From contig JADFWA010000091.1 in NCBI GenBank assembly GCA_015222855.1, positions 1 to 5,552 of the forward strand: a DNA stretch of 5,552 bases, given 5' to 3'. The position numbers were made by a program, and so were the translations under genes. Source of the stretch: Pseudomonadota bacterium. GTDB lineage: Bacteria > Desulfobacterota > Syntrophia > Syntrophales > JADFWA01. The notes below the pieces were generated by a model that was not told the origin of the DNA, made no database searches, and saw nothing but the letters and a program-made list of their open reading frames with translations. This document shows, piece by piece, positions 1-5,352 of the stretch (positions are counted from its first letter, which is position 1; each line of letters opens with the position of its first letter).

Positions 1-287
1 AAAACCCCTATCAGCAATCCGGCCATGGCGCCCCACACCCCCCGTTTTGACGCCCCGTATTTTTTTGCCCCGCCCGCGGGAACCACATAGTCCAGAATAG
101 TCACCAGTATCGTCAAGCCCGCCATAATAATCAAAAATGTCGAGCTGAATGGTTCCCAGTTTTTGGCGCAGGAGAGAATGATTAAGGACAGGAAGCTGAT
201 GGAAGGCCCTGGGATGACAGGTAAAATGCAACCGATAAGACCTGCCAGCGCGAGAAGCAATCCGAAGATTATTAATGTGATTGTCAA
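1..287 (-). CDS. DUF456 family membrane protein, N-terminal part (runs off left edge)
   Basis: Reading the minus strand from a TTG at 287-285 gives 95 open codons to the window edge. The protein opens with a hydrophobic segment (residues about 3-22) that runs into the PVIPGP motif (23-28). A second hydrophobic stretch follows (29-41), then a third (51-65) leading into LDYVVPAGGAKKYGASKRG (65-83), and a glycine-rich segment starts at GVWGAMAGLLIG (83-94). This order of membrane segments, the PGP turn and the LDYVVP..G.KK.G.SK.GVWGA block are what I recognise as DUF456, a family of inner-membrane proteins of about 160 residues with no established function. The start is supported by GAGGAG at 302-297, nine bases upstream and overlapping the stop of the preceding gene. 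The C-terminal part lies outside the window. It is the third gene of a tight minus-strand cluster. Family assignment is fairly sure; function is unknown. Confidence 0.82.
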   Translation of the reverse strand, partial: MTITLIIFGLLLALAGLIGCILPVIPGPSISFLSLIILSCAKNWEPFSSTFLIIMAGLTILVTILDYVVPAGGAKKYGASKRGVWGAMAGLLIGV

Positions 288-296
288 AGTTGTGTG

Positions 297-302
297 CTCC
301 TC
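297..302 (-). promoter_or_regulatory. Ribosome binding site deciding the TTG start of the DUF456 gene
   Basis: GAGGAG reads on the minus strand from 302 to 297, nine bases before TTG at 287. It overlaps the TGA stop (303-301) of the upstream gene, which suggests translational coupling. No ATG or GTG in the same frame lies at a comparable distance from it, so it supports the rare TTG start. Confidence 0.65.
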
Positions 303-687
303 AGTTTATGGGAATTCTTTTTACACGTTCTGTGTCCAGTTTCCTTTCGCCGTCTTTTTCCAGGAGAGATGGCCTTATTATGTTCCGGCGTATAATCCGC
401 TGGTACGGGGCTGTGGACTTTCCCGCATCTTCGTTCTCAATTTTTCCCGGTGTCCCCACACCCGCATTACAGGGATTAAATCTTACTATCACTATATCGG
501 TAATACCCATTCGGTTTATGGCTACATAGTCCACTATCTCTGGCTTGTTGGTCGTCAAGGCGAATATCTCCCCGTTTTCATCGGCCTTTAACCCTTCCTT
601 TTGAATCTCCACCCACTTTTCCGGGGTGGTTATGTGATAAAAATAGACGTTGAACAGGCTGTCTATATAATCATCAAGGGCCGGCAT
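301..687 (-). CDS. Uncharacterised 128-residue protein, possible ADP-ribosyltransferase-like fold
   Basis: Complete soluble protein with no signal peptide or membrane segment. I cannot assign a function. Residues about 15-58 read YFYHITTPEKWVEIQKEGL, then GEIFALTT (39-46), then DYVAINRMGITDIVIVRFNP. The pattern of an early [YF]-H-[IV]-T, a helix ending in EGL, a strand with TT, and a later I-V-R-F strand faintly resembles small proteins of the KptA/DarT/DUF952 ADP-ribosyltransferase fold. This is pattern resemblance only. The C-terminal third is strongly basic (APYQRIIRRNIIRPSLLEKDG, then a Lys/Arg-rich tail), which would suit binding a nucleic acid or an acidic partner. ATG at 687-685 has GGAG at 703-700, twelve bases away. 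The gene starts 20 bases after the stop of the upstream 127-residue gene, and its stop overlaps the ribosome binding site of the DUF456 gene, so the three are probably co-transcribed. Confidence 0.7.
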   Translation of the reverse strand: MPALDDYIDSLFNVYFYHITTPEKWVEIQKEGLKADENGEIFALTTNKPEIVDYVAINRMGITDIVIVRFNPCNAGVGTPGKIENEDAGKSTAPYQRIIRRNIIRPSLLEKDGERKLDTERVKRIPIN

Positions 688-707
688 GATTTTTATATAC
701 TCCTTTT

Positions 708-1091
708 TTATGCGGGATAGTCCCGGTACTTATAAGGGTTTTTTTGAATATCCAGGTGTTTTGACAGGACGAAACTCTCGGGGAATTTGGGTTTTGAAAG
801 ATAGGGCAGGGAGTCTTTCTTGAAAGCTTTCAATAATTCTTTAGAAACGCCCTCTTTTTCCTGGTTTTTGACAAAAGGTCTCTCTAATTTATATTCGAAC
901 TGGATTTCACTTCCAAAGATTTTTTGAACCTCTTCAAAATCTTCCCGACGGGCAAAGTACTCCGGTTTAACCTCAACATTTATCTTAATGAACAGGGCAA
1001 CTTTGCTTGTGTCGTCGGCGATTGGGCGTGAGTCATCCCATATTTCCATAACCAGTTTATTGGGAAGTGGAATTTCTTCAACCAGTTTCAT
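708..1091 (-). CDS. Uncharacterised conserved-looking 127-residue protein
   Basis: Complete cytoplasmic protein without signal peptide or membrane segments, rich in Lys and Glu. It begins MKLVEEIPLPNKLVMEIWDD, followed by SRPIAD and a beta-like segment VALFIKINVEVKPEYF (about 31-46). A charged helix comes next (REDFEEVQKIFG), then QFEYKLERPFV, a helical stretch (KELLKAFKKDSLPYLSK) and a Pro/Tyr-rich tail. The LPN..L.(L/M)EI.D.SRPIA opening resembles, from memory, an uncharacterised family in Geobacter-type genomes; I know of no function for it. Start ATG 1091-1089 has AGGAG at 1108-1104, twelve bases upstream. It is the first gene of the minus-strand cluster and is transcribed away from guaA. 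A small hairpin (1121-1137) lies in its presumed leader. The reading frame is well supported by the ribosome binding site and the tight downstream spacing. Confidence 0.75.
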   Translation of the reverse strand: MKLVEEIPLPNKLVMEIWDDSRPIADDTSKVALFIKINVEVKPEYFARREDFEEVQKIFGSEIQFEYKLERPFVKNQEKEGVSKELLKAFKKDSLPYLSKPKFPESFVLSKHLDIQKNPYKYRDYPA

Positions 1092-1120
1092 AATTGTTTT
1101 GATCTCCTGTTTTTATTGTT

Positions 1121-1137
1121 TCCATTCGGGGAATGGA
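1121..1137 (-). promoter_or_regulatory. Small perfect hairpin in the leader of the minus-strand cluster
   Basis: TCCATTC (1121-1127) and GAATGGA (1131-1137) are perfect inverted repeats around a 3-base centre. On the minus strand the hairpin ends about 12 bases before the AGGAG of the 127-residue gene. There is no T-run after it in either direction, so it is not a standard terminator. It could be an operator-like palindrome or a leader stem. The role is inferred from position only. Confidence 0.4.
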
Positions 1138-1189
1138 GAAAAACTTACCTCTAGACAAAGACTTTAGTTTGGTTTTATATGTATGATAC

Positions 1190-1435
1190 AGGCACAAAGT
1201 GGCAAAGGCACAGAGGCACAAAGAAAAAATGTAATATTTCTTTGAGATGTTTGCATAATGCCCATAATGTCATTGCGGGCGTAGCGAAGCAACCCCTAAC
1301 TTCGCGTAATCATATAAGATTGGCGCATCGCTTTGCTCCTCGCAATGACCAGAAATGTGGTTATGCGAACCCCTTCCTTTGTGCCTTTGTAACTATGTGC
1401 CTTTGTGCCTCATGCTATCGGCTTTAGCCGATAGC
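1190..1435. repeat. Nested imperfect inverted-repeat element (MITE- or REP-like)
   Basis: Several arm pairs are arranged symmetrically. The outer arms are GGCACAAAG-rich: 1191-1223 on the left against the complement at 1376-1409 on the right, each made of repeated (R)GGCACAAAG-like units. A middle pair is GTTTGCATAAT (1249-1259) against GTTATGCGAAC (1360-1370). The inner pair starts GTCATTGCG at 1269 and ends with CGCAATGAC at 1349, the arms continuing as GC-rich GAAGC/GCTTTGC sequence. The loop is about 1294-1324. A perfect 22-base palindrome (1414-1435) closes the right side. The left half carries roughly 18 extra bases between the outer and middle arms. GTCATTGCG...GAAGC palindromes are a common dispersed intergenic repeat in several bacterial phyla, so this is probably a non-coding dispersed repeat rather than something unique to guaA. 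It has no transposase gene. The limits are approximate. Confidence 0.7.
1414..1435. repeat. Perfect 22-base palindrome just upstream of the guaA promoter
   Basis: GCTATCGGCT at 1414-1423 is followed by TT and then AGCCGATAGC at 1426-1435, an exact inverted repeat that would form a 9-bp stem with a 4-base loop. It ends nine bases before the -35 box of guaA. No T-run follows (next bases AGTTTG), so rho-independent termination is unlikely. It could be an operator or part of the larger repeat element. Confidence 0.6.
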
Positions 1436-1444
1436 AGTTTGCTC

Positions 1445-1474
1445 TTGACCTAAGTTTCATTTTTCATATATAAT
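1445..1474 (+). promoter_or_regulatory. Sigma70-type promoter of guaA
   Basis: TTGACC (1445-1450) and TATAAT (1469-1474) are separated by 18 bases, with an AT-rich spacer and surroundings. The -35 box matches TTGACA at five of six positions and the -10 box is a perfect match. Transcription would start near 1481, leaving a leader of about 45-60 bases before guaA. That is too short for a purine riboswitch. This is the clearest promoter in the window. Confidence 0.75.
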
Positions 1475-1527
1475 AATTAGTTAAGAGAAAGTTTCCAGCT
1501 TTTCCTTTAGCACATCTGAAGATTGGA

Positions 1528-3072
1528 GTGTCAAGTAAAAAAATGATCCTGATTATTGATTTTGGTTCCCAGTACAACCAGCTTATCGCCAGGCGTGTGC
1601 GTGAGCATCATGTCTACTGCCGGATAGAACCTCCCGAAATGGATATTGAGCGGATTCGCGCGCTTGCTCCGGAAGGGATTATACTGTCCGGAGGCCCGGC
1701 AAGTATTTACGAGAAGGGGAGTCCCAGGGTAGACAGGGGCATTTTTAATCTGGGGATTCCGATTCTCGGCATCTGTTACGGCATGCAGTACATGGTCGAT
1801 TCTCTGGGGGGTGAGGTAGTAGGCGCCCAAAAGAGGGAATACGGGTTTGCTGAGCTTCATACAAAGGGTACCGGAGGCATTTTCGATGGTATCGAAAAGA
1901 AGACCAAATGCTGGATGAGCCATGGTGACACCATTGGAAAACTGCCGCCAGGTTTCAAGATAACCGCATCCACCCCGGACACTAAAGTCGCGGCCTTGGA
2001 AAACAGAAAGAAAAACTTTTACGGCCTGCAATTTCACCCGGAAGTGGTCCACACGCCGGAAGGGAAGAGGATGTTGAAGAATTTCCTCCTGCAGATATGT
2101 GGGTGCAAGAAAAGCTGGACTATGAAATCCTTTGTCAAAGACTCGATCCGGGAGATAAAAGCGGAGGTTGGAGACAAGAAGATAATCCTGGGGTTAAGCG
2201 GTGGTGTGGACTCATCCGTTGCCGCCCTTCTTTTGCATTGCGCCATCGGAGATCACCTGACCTGTATTTTTGTGGATAACGGCCTGTTGAGACAGGATGA
2301 GGCCAAAAAGGTAAGGTTTGTTTTCAAAAGGGATTTAAAAGTCAATTTAAGGTTTGTCAACGCGAAGAGAGAGTTTCTGGATGGGTTAAAGGGGGTTGTA
2401 GATCCCGAGAGGAAGCGAAAGATTATAGGACGCATATTTATTAAGGTCTTTGAAAGAGAGGCCCGAAAGATTAAGGGAGCTGAATTTCTGGCACAGGGAA
2501 CTCTCTATCCCGACTTAATTGAATCCCGGTCGGCCTTTGGAGGCCCCAGCGCCGTTATCAAGTCGCACCATAATGTGGGAGGGCTCCCGAAAAACATGAA
2601 ACTCAAACTCGTTGAGCCGCTCAAGCATCTATTCAAGGATGAAGTCCGCCTCCTTGGAAAAGAGCTTGGTCTACCGGAAGACCTCATCTGGAGGCAGCCG
2701 TTTCCCGGCCCCGGTCTCGCCGTTCGGATCCTCGGTGACGTCACCGATCGAAGACTCTCCATCCTGCGCAAGGCCGATGCCATTCTCATTGAGGAAATAA
2801 AGGCAAATAATTTCTACAGGAAGATGTGGCAGTCTTTTGCCGTCCTCCTTCCCCTGAAAAGCGTGGGAATCATGGGAGACCAGAGGACCTATGAACACAT
2901 CGTGGCGATCAGGGCGGTAACAAGCGACGATGCCATGACCGCGGACTGGGCGAAACTGCCCCATTCCCTTCTCGGCAAGATATCCAACCGGATAATCAAT
3001 GAGGTAAGGGGCATAAACCGTGTGGTCTATGACACCAGCTCAAAGCCGCCAAGTACTATTGAGTGGGAATAA
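1528..3072 (+). CDS. guaA: GMP synthase (glutamine-hydrolysing)
   Basis: Converts XMP to GMP using ATP and glutamine, the last step of guanine nucleotide synthesis, in the cytoplasm. At 514 residues it is close to the 525 of E. coli GuaA and looks intact. The class I amidotransferase domain (about 6-192) has [21 protein letters not shown] (53-57), the nucleophile Cys83 in GICYG, and the His170/Glu172 pair in FHPE. The ATP pyrophosphatase domain carries the P-loop SGGVDS (224-229) and FVDNGLLR. The C-terminal dimerisation domain has QGTLYPD (323-329), [10 protein letters not shown] (345-354), [12 protein letters not shown] (389-400) and the conserved end PPSTIEWE. Two starts are possible: GTG at 1528 and ATG at 1543. 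GGAG at 1525-1528 overlaps the GTG, so it could serve only the ATG (14-base gap), which would give 509 residues beginning [10 protein letters not shown]. The gene follows its own strong promoter. guaB, its frequent partner, is not in this window. Confidence 0.98.
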   Translation: MSSKKMILIIDFGSQYNQLIARRVREHHVYCRIEPPEMDIERIRALAPEGIILSGGPASIYEKGSPRVDRGIFNLGIPILGICYGMQYMVDSLGGEVVGAQKREYGFAELHTKGTGGIFDGIEKKTKCWMSHGDTIGKLPPGFKITASTPDTKVAALENRKKNFYGLQFHPEVVHTPEGKRMLKNFLLQICGCKKSWTMKSFVKDSIREIKAEVGDKKIILGLSGGVDSSVAALLLHCAIGDHLTCIFVDNGLLRQDEAKKVRFVFKRDLKVNLRFVNAKREFLDGLKGVVDPERKRKIIGRIFIKVFEREARKIKGAEFLAQGTLYPDLIESRSAFGGPSAVIKSHHNVGGLPKNMKLKLVEPLKHLFKDEVRLLGKELGLPEDLIWRQPFPGPGLAVRILGDVTDRRLSILRKADAILIEEIKANNFYRKMWQSFAVLLPLKSVGIMGDQRTYEHIVAIRAVTSDDAMTADWAKLPHSLLGKISNRIINEVRGINRVVYDTSSKPPSTIEWE

Positions 3073-3093
3073 AATACTCTGCCTGCAAAGCGG

Positions 3094-3156
3094 GGCATCC
3101 AAAACAATTTTTTCACCCCTTGAGTGGGTATCCAAAATAATCTCCTCCCCCTTGAG
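3094..3156. repeat. Degenerate tandem duplication, period about 33 bases
   Basis: Unit one (3094-3124) runs GGCATCCAAAACAAT to CCCCTTGAG. Unit two (3127-3156) runs GGTATCCAAAATAAT to CCCCTTGAG. The two share the ATCCAAAA core, an AAT, a T/C-rich middle and the CCCCTTGAG end. The second unit flows into the strong hairpin at 3143-3164. Confidence 0.6.
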
Positions 3157-3180
3157 GGGGAGGACTAAGGTGGGGGTGAA
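3112..3180. repeat. Nested C/G-run hairpin repeat, copy 1
   Basis: The inner stem is TCCTCCCCC (3143-3151) with GGGGGAGGA (3156-3164) around a TTGA tetraloop, nine perfect base pairs. Outside it TTCACCCC (3112-3119) is the exact complement of GGGGTGAA (3173-3180). The segment 3143-3180 recurs in the same orientation at 5353-5388. Such hairpins are typical dispersed intergenic repeats of this kind of genome. No T-run follows, so it is not a textbook terminator. Confidence 0.7.
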
Positions 3181-3204
3181 GAACACAATTAAAATTCCCC
3201 CCTG

Positions 3205-3225
3205 CCCCCCTTTAGTAAAGGGGGG
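3205..3225. repeat. C/G-run hairpin just before dapF
   Basis: CCCCCCTTT (3205-3213) pairs perfectly with AAAGGGGGG (3217-3225) around AGT. It ends seven bases before the AAGGAG of dapF, so the structure could limit ribosome access. The stem is very stable, but the following bases (GTAAGGAAGG) contain no T-run. Confidence 0.65.
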
Positions 3226-3231
3226 GTAAGG

Positions 3232-3237
3232 AAGGAG
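3232..3237 (+). promoter_or_regulatory. AAGGAG ribosome binding site unusually far from dapF
   Basis: AAGGAG ends 15 bases before the dapF ATG (3253), much longer than the usual 5-10. A different ATG (3242-3244) lies four bases after it but opens only ATG TTT TAG (3242-3250). The dapF start at 3253 is nevertheless right, since MIEFFKMSGSGNDF is the conserved N-terminus and no in-frame start exists just upstream. Confidence 0.5.
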
Positions 3238-3252
3238 CTAAATGTTTTAGTC

Positions 3253-4071
3253 ATGATAGAATTCTTTAAGATGAGCGGAAGCGGGAACGATTTTATCTTG
3301 ATTGACAACAGGGACAATACGCTTTCCGTGGTGAATTTGGAAGAGTTTGTGAAGAAGGTGTGTGAAAGGAAGATTTCTGTAGGGGCGGACGGCTTGATTG
3401 TCATAGAGGACTCCGACAGGGCCGATTTCCGCTGGCGCTTTTTTAATGCCGATGGGAGCGAGGTGGAGATGTGCGGAAATGGGGGCAGATGTGCCGCCCG
3501 CTTCGCCTTTCTGAAAGGCATCGCACAGGAAAACCTCTCTTTTGAGACCGTGGCGGGTATAATCGACGCCGAGGTAAGGGGAGATGTGGTCAAGCTGAGA
3601 CTGACCGATCCCTATGATCTGAAGGTTGATTATTCTATTCCTGTCCGGGATGATTTATATGAGATAAACAGCGTAAACACCGGCGTTCCGCATGTGGTGC
3701 GCTTCGTTGATGATCTTGATTCTTACGATGTGTTCAACTATGGCGGGCTGATTCGTTACCATGACGAATATCGGCCCGCGGGGACAAACGCCAATTTTGT
3801 CCAGGTCATAGACAGGAATACAGTCAGGTTGAGAACCTATGAAAGAGGTGTCGAGGATGAGACGCTGGCCTGTGGTACGGGCGCCGTGGCATCGGCGTTG
3901 ATATCATCCTGGAAAGGCCAGGTTGATTCACCCGTTGACGTTAAAGTGAAAAGCGGCGAAACACTGAAGATATATTTTGAGAAAACGGACAGTGGTTTTG
4001 AAAAGGTCTACCTGGAGGGGGGAACCACGGTAGTATATCAGGGTCTCCTCTGGGAAGAGGCGTATAAATAA
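3253..4071 (+). CDS. dapF: Diaminopimelate epimerase
   Basis: Cofactor-independent epimerase that interconverts LL- and meso-diaminopimelate, supplying the peptidoglycan cross-link residue and the lysine precursor. The 272 residues match the usual length of about 275. The N-terminus FFKMSGSGNDFILID (4-18) is the family signature, and GADGLIVI (44-51) follows. The first active-site cysteine is Cys74 in MCGNGGRC (73-80). TGVPHVV (143-149) and GTNANFVQV (177-185) belong to the second half-domain, and the second catalytic cysteine is Cys207 in ERGVEDETLACGTGAVAS (197-214). Both cysteines are therefore present and the two-fold domain layout is complete. The ribosome binding site is oddly distant (15 bases). 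The stop TAA overlaps an ATG (TAATG, 4069-4073) that opens a mini-ORF towards dapL. The next gene encodes the enzyme that makes the substrate, so the two probably form one unit. Confidence 0.98.
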   Translation: MIEFFKMSGSGNDFILIDNRDNTLSVVNLEEFVKKVCERKISVGADGLIVIEDSDRADFRWRFFNADGSEVEMCGNGGRCAARFAFLKGIAQENLSFETVAGIIDAEVRGDVVKLRLTDPYDLKVDYSIPVRDDLYEINSVNTGVPHVVRFVDDLDSYDVFNYGGLIRYHDEYRPAGTNANFVQVIDRNTVRLRTYERGVEDETLACGTGAVASALISSWKGQVDSPVDVKVKSGETLKIYFEKTDSGFEKVYLEGGTTVVYQGLLWEEAYK

Positions 4072-4109
4072 TGAAGAGTGAAGAGTTAAGAGTGAAAAGT
4101 GAAAAGTGA
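4071..4109 (+). CDS. Possible 12-codon mini-ORF bridging dapF and dapL
   Basis: ATG at 4071-4073 overlaps the dapF stop (TAATG). The frame reads MKSEELRVKSEK and stops at TGA 4107-4109, which overlaps an ATG at 4109-4111 in frame with dapL (TGATG). The mini-ORF consists almost entirely of the heptamer repeat and has no ribosome binding site of its own, so the peptide itself is unlikely to matter. It may only be a path for terminating ribosomes to re-initiate towards dapL. It could equally be a by-product of the repeat. Confidence 0.25.
   Translation: MKSEELRVKSEK
4073..4107. repeat. Heptamer tandem repeat, five units, between dapF and dapL
   Basis: Five consecutive 7-base units, consensus GAARAGT: GAAGAGT twice (4073-4086), TAAGAGT (4087-4093) and GAAAAGT twice (4094-4107). 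A degenerate sixth (GATGAGA) follows. The strand is pure purine apart from the T positions. Purine-rich heptamer repeats of this type are seen between genes in various bacteria and can change in copy number by slippage. Each unit gained or lost shifts any reading frame through it by one base. Confidence 0.75.
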
Positions 4110-4115
4110 TGAGAG

Positions 4116-4123
4116 AAAAGGAG
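4116..4123 (+). promoter_or_regulatory. Ribosome binding site pointing to the TTG start of dapL
   Basis: AAAAGGAG is the only strong Shine-Dalgarno sequence in the junction and lies nine bases before TTG at 4133. The upstream in-frame GTG (4106) and ATG (4109) are preceded only by GAAAAGT repeats. Translation from TTG gives MQVAERLTKIPPYLF, which fits where homologous DapL proteins begin. Confidence 0.65.
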
Positions 4124-4132
4124 AAGAAAAAA

Positions 4133-5299
4133 TTGCAGGTAGCTGAAAGATTGACAAAAATCCCCCCGTATCTTTTTATGGAGTTGAGAAAGAAGATAGC
4201 AAAAGCAAAGGCCGAGGGGGTGGATGTTATAAGTCTCGCAATCGGTGATCCTGTGGAACCGACGCCTGATGGTATCATTGAGGAGCTTTACCTGCAGGCG
4301 AAGGACCCGGAGAATCACCGTTATCCGACGGATGAGGAAAAGGGTATGTTCTCCTTCAGGGAGGAGATCGCCCGCTGGTATCTGGAGAGATACGGTGTTT
4401 CATTGAATCCAGATGATGAGATTCTGGGTCTCATTGGTTCCAAGGAGGGTTGCCACCATTTTGTTCTGGGCAGGATAAATCCCGGAGATGTCGTTCTGAT
4501 GACGGATCCCGGTTATCCCGCTTACAGGTCAAGTATACTTATGGGTGGGGGAGAGCCCTATTCCATGCCGATCCTGGAAAAGAATGATTATCTGCCGGTC
4601 TTTGAGGATATCCCCGCCGATATCGTCAAGAGGGCAAGGGGGATGTTCCTGTGTTATCCCAATAACCCAACCGGTGCCTGTGCCACGAGGGATTTTTTTG
4701 ATCATGTGGTGAAATTCGCCAAAGAGAATGACATCGCCGTATGTCATGACAATCCTTACAGCGAAATAGTGTTTGACGGACAGGAGAGGTTGAGCTTTCT
4801 GTCTGCCGAGGGGGCGAAGGACGTGGGTGTTGAGCTGAATTCGCTCTCCAAGCCTTACAATATGACCGGCTGGAGGATCGGGATGGCCATGGGGAATCCC
4901 GATCTCATCGCGGCGATAAGCAAGGTTAAGGAAAATACCGATTCCGGCGTTTTCAATCCGATTCAGTACGCGGGTATCCGTGCCCTGAAAAACGAAGGGG
5001 CGAATATCGAGAATATGCTCAATATCTATGCGCGAAGACGGGATTTGGTATTGAAAACCATAGACCGCATTGGGATTTCATTTAAACCCCCCAGGGGGAC
5101 ATTTTATCTCTGGGTTCCGACGCCGGATGGAATGAGTTCTCTGGATTTTACCAATCTGTTGTTTGAGAAGGCCGCCGTGGTGGTTGCGGCAGGTACGGCA
5201 TACGGAGAACATGGAGAGGGGTATATCAGGATATCACTTACGGTAAGCGATGAGAGATTGAAAGAGGCGATGGAACGGATTGAAAGGGAATTTGCGTAG
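4133..5299 (+). CDS. dapL: LL-diaminopimelate aminotransferase
   Basis: PLP-dependent fold-type I aminotransferase that turns tetrahydrodipicolinate directly into LL-diaminopimelate with glutamate as amino donor, bypassing the acylated dapD/dapC/dapE route. From TTG at 4133 it has 388 residues, the length I expect for this DapL group. Visible family blocks are AERLTKIPPYLF, IGDPVEPTPDGI, ENHRYPTDEEKGMFSFREEIARWY, GSKEGCHHF (PLP phosphate region), DPGYPAYR, YPNNPTGA, CHDNPYSEI (PLP aspartate) and SLSKPYNMTGWRIG, with the Schiff-base lysine at residue 240. The substrate-carboxylate arginine sits in GYIRISL near the C-terminus. The DapL call over a generic aspartate aminotransferase rests on the HRYP, GSKEG and LSK.YNMTGWRIG contexts and on the adjacent dapF. 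Upstream in-frame starts at GTG 4106 and ATG 4109 would add nine or eight lysine-rich residues encoded by repeat DNA. Substrate specificity is inferred. Confidence 0.93.
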   Translation: MQVAERLTKIPPYLFMELRKKIAKAKAEGVDVISLAIGDPVEPTPDGIIEELYLQAKDPENHRYPTDEEKGMFSFREEIARWYLERYGVSLNPDDEILGLIGSKEGCHHFVLGRINPGDVVLMTDPGYPAYRSSILMGGGEPYSMPILEKNDYLPVFEDIPADIVKRARGMFLCYPNNPTGACATRDFFDHVVKFAKENDIAVCHDNPYSEIVFDGQERLSFLSAEGAKDVGVELNSLSKPYNMTGWRIGMAMGNPDLIAAISKVKENTDSGVFNPIQYAGIRALKNEGANIENMLNIYARRRDLVLKTIDRIGISFKPPRGTFYLWVPTPDGMSSLDFTNLLFEKAAVVVAAGTAYGEHGEGYIRISLTVSDERLKEAMERIEREFA

Positions 5300-5342
5300 A
5301 ATTGCCCCCTCCCCTAACCCCTCCCACAGGGGGAGGGGAATT
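5300..5342. repeat. C/G-run hairpin immediately after dapL
   Basis: CCCCTCCCC (5306-5314) pairs with GGGGAGGGG (5330-5338), and AATT flanks both sides (5300-5303 and 5339-5342), extending the arms. A competing 8-bp stem uses CCCCTCCC (5318-5325) with GGGAGGGG (5331-5338). It starts right at the dapL stop codon. It lacks a following T-run, so it looks like a dispersed palindromic repeat that may secondarily protect the mRNA 3' end or pause transcription. Confidence 0.65.
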
Positions 5343-5352
5343 CAGAAGGTTT

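Larger units (their letters stand above)
1092..1527. other. 436-base divergent intergenic region
   Basis: This gap separates the minus-strand cluster from guaA. From left to right it holds the leader of the 127-residue gene with a hairpin (1121-1137), about 50 AT-rich bases without a clear signal, a large nested inverted repeat (about 1190-1435), and the guaA promoter and short leader. I see no RNA gene and no credible protein gene. I could not identify a convincing -35/-10 pair for the minus-strand cluster. Confidence 0.75.
3073..3252. other. 180-base guaA-dapF gap filled with repeats and hairpins
   Basis: Nearly the whole gap is repetitive: a degenerate 33-base tandem duplication (3094-3156), a nested C/G hairpin (3112-3180) and a second C/G hairpin (3205-3225). 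The ribosome binding region of dapF follows. I see no promoter with good boxes. Strong hairpins without T-runs could slow or partly stop transcripts from guaA, so whether dapF is co-transcribed with guaA is unclear. Confidence 0.65.

Noticed and set aside
163..591. Plus-strand open frame of 142 codons
   Set aside because: It runs antisense across the well-supported 301-687 gene and the DUF456 start, has no ribosome binding site, and its translation looks like no protein family.
301..1091. Toxin-antitoxin module of DarT/DarG type
   Set aside because: The partner gene shows no macrodomain features, its protein is as large as the supposed toxin, and the fold resemblance is too weak to name a toxin. 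The idea is kept only as a check on fold.
1179..1427. Plus-strand open frame of 82 codons
   Set aside because: It lies wholly inside the nested inverted repeat, and its Cys/His-rich translation reflects repeat sequence. There is no ribosome binding site.
1475..1542. Purine riboswitch or attenuator in the guaA leader
   Set aside because: The leader from the predicted transcription start is only about 45-60 bases, and I see no conserved riboswitch core or terminator stem in it.
1531..2052. Long minus-strand open frame of 173 codons inside guaA
   Set aside because: It is a shadow of the guaA coding frame, without a start signal or recognisable domains. guaA is certain.
3143..3225. Rho-independent terminator after guaA
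   Set aside because: The stems are strong but no T-run follows any of them, and similar elements recur in other gaps, which fits a dispersed repeat better.
4073..4107. CRISPR-like array
   Set aside because: Units are only seven bases, contiguous and without spacers, so this is a simple tandem repeat.
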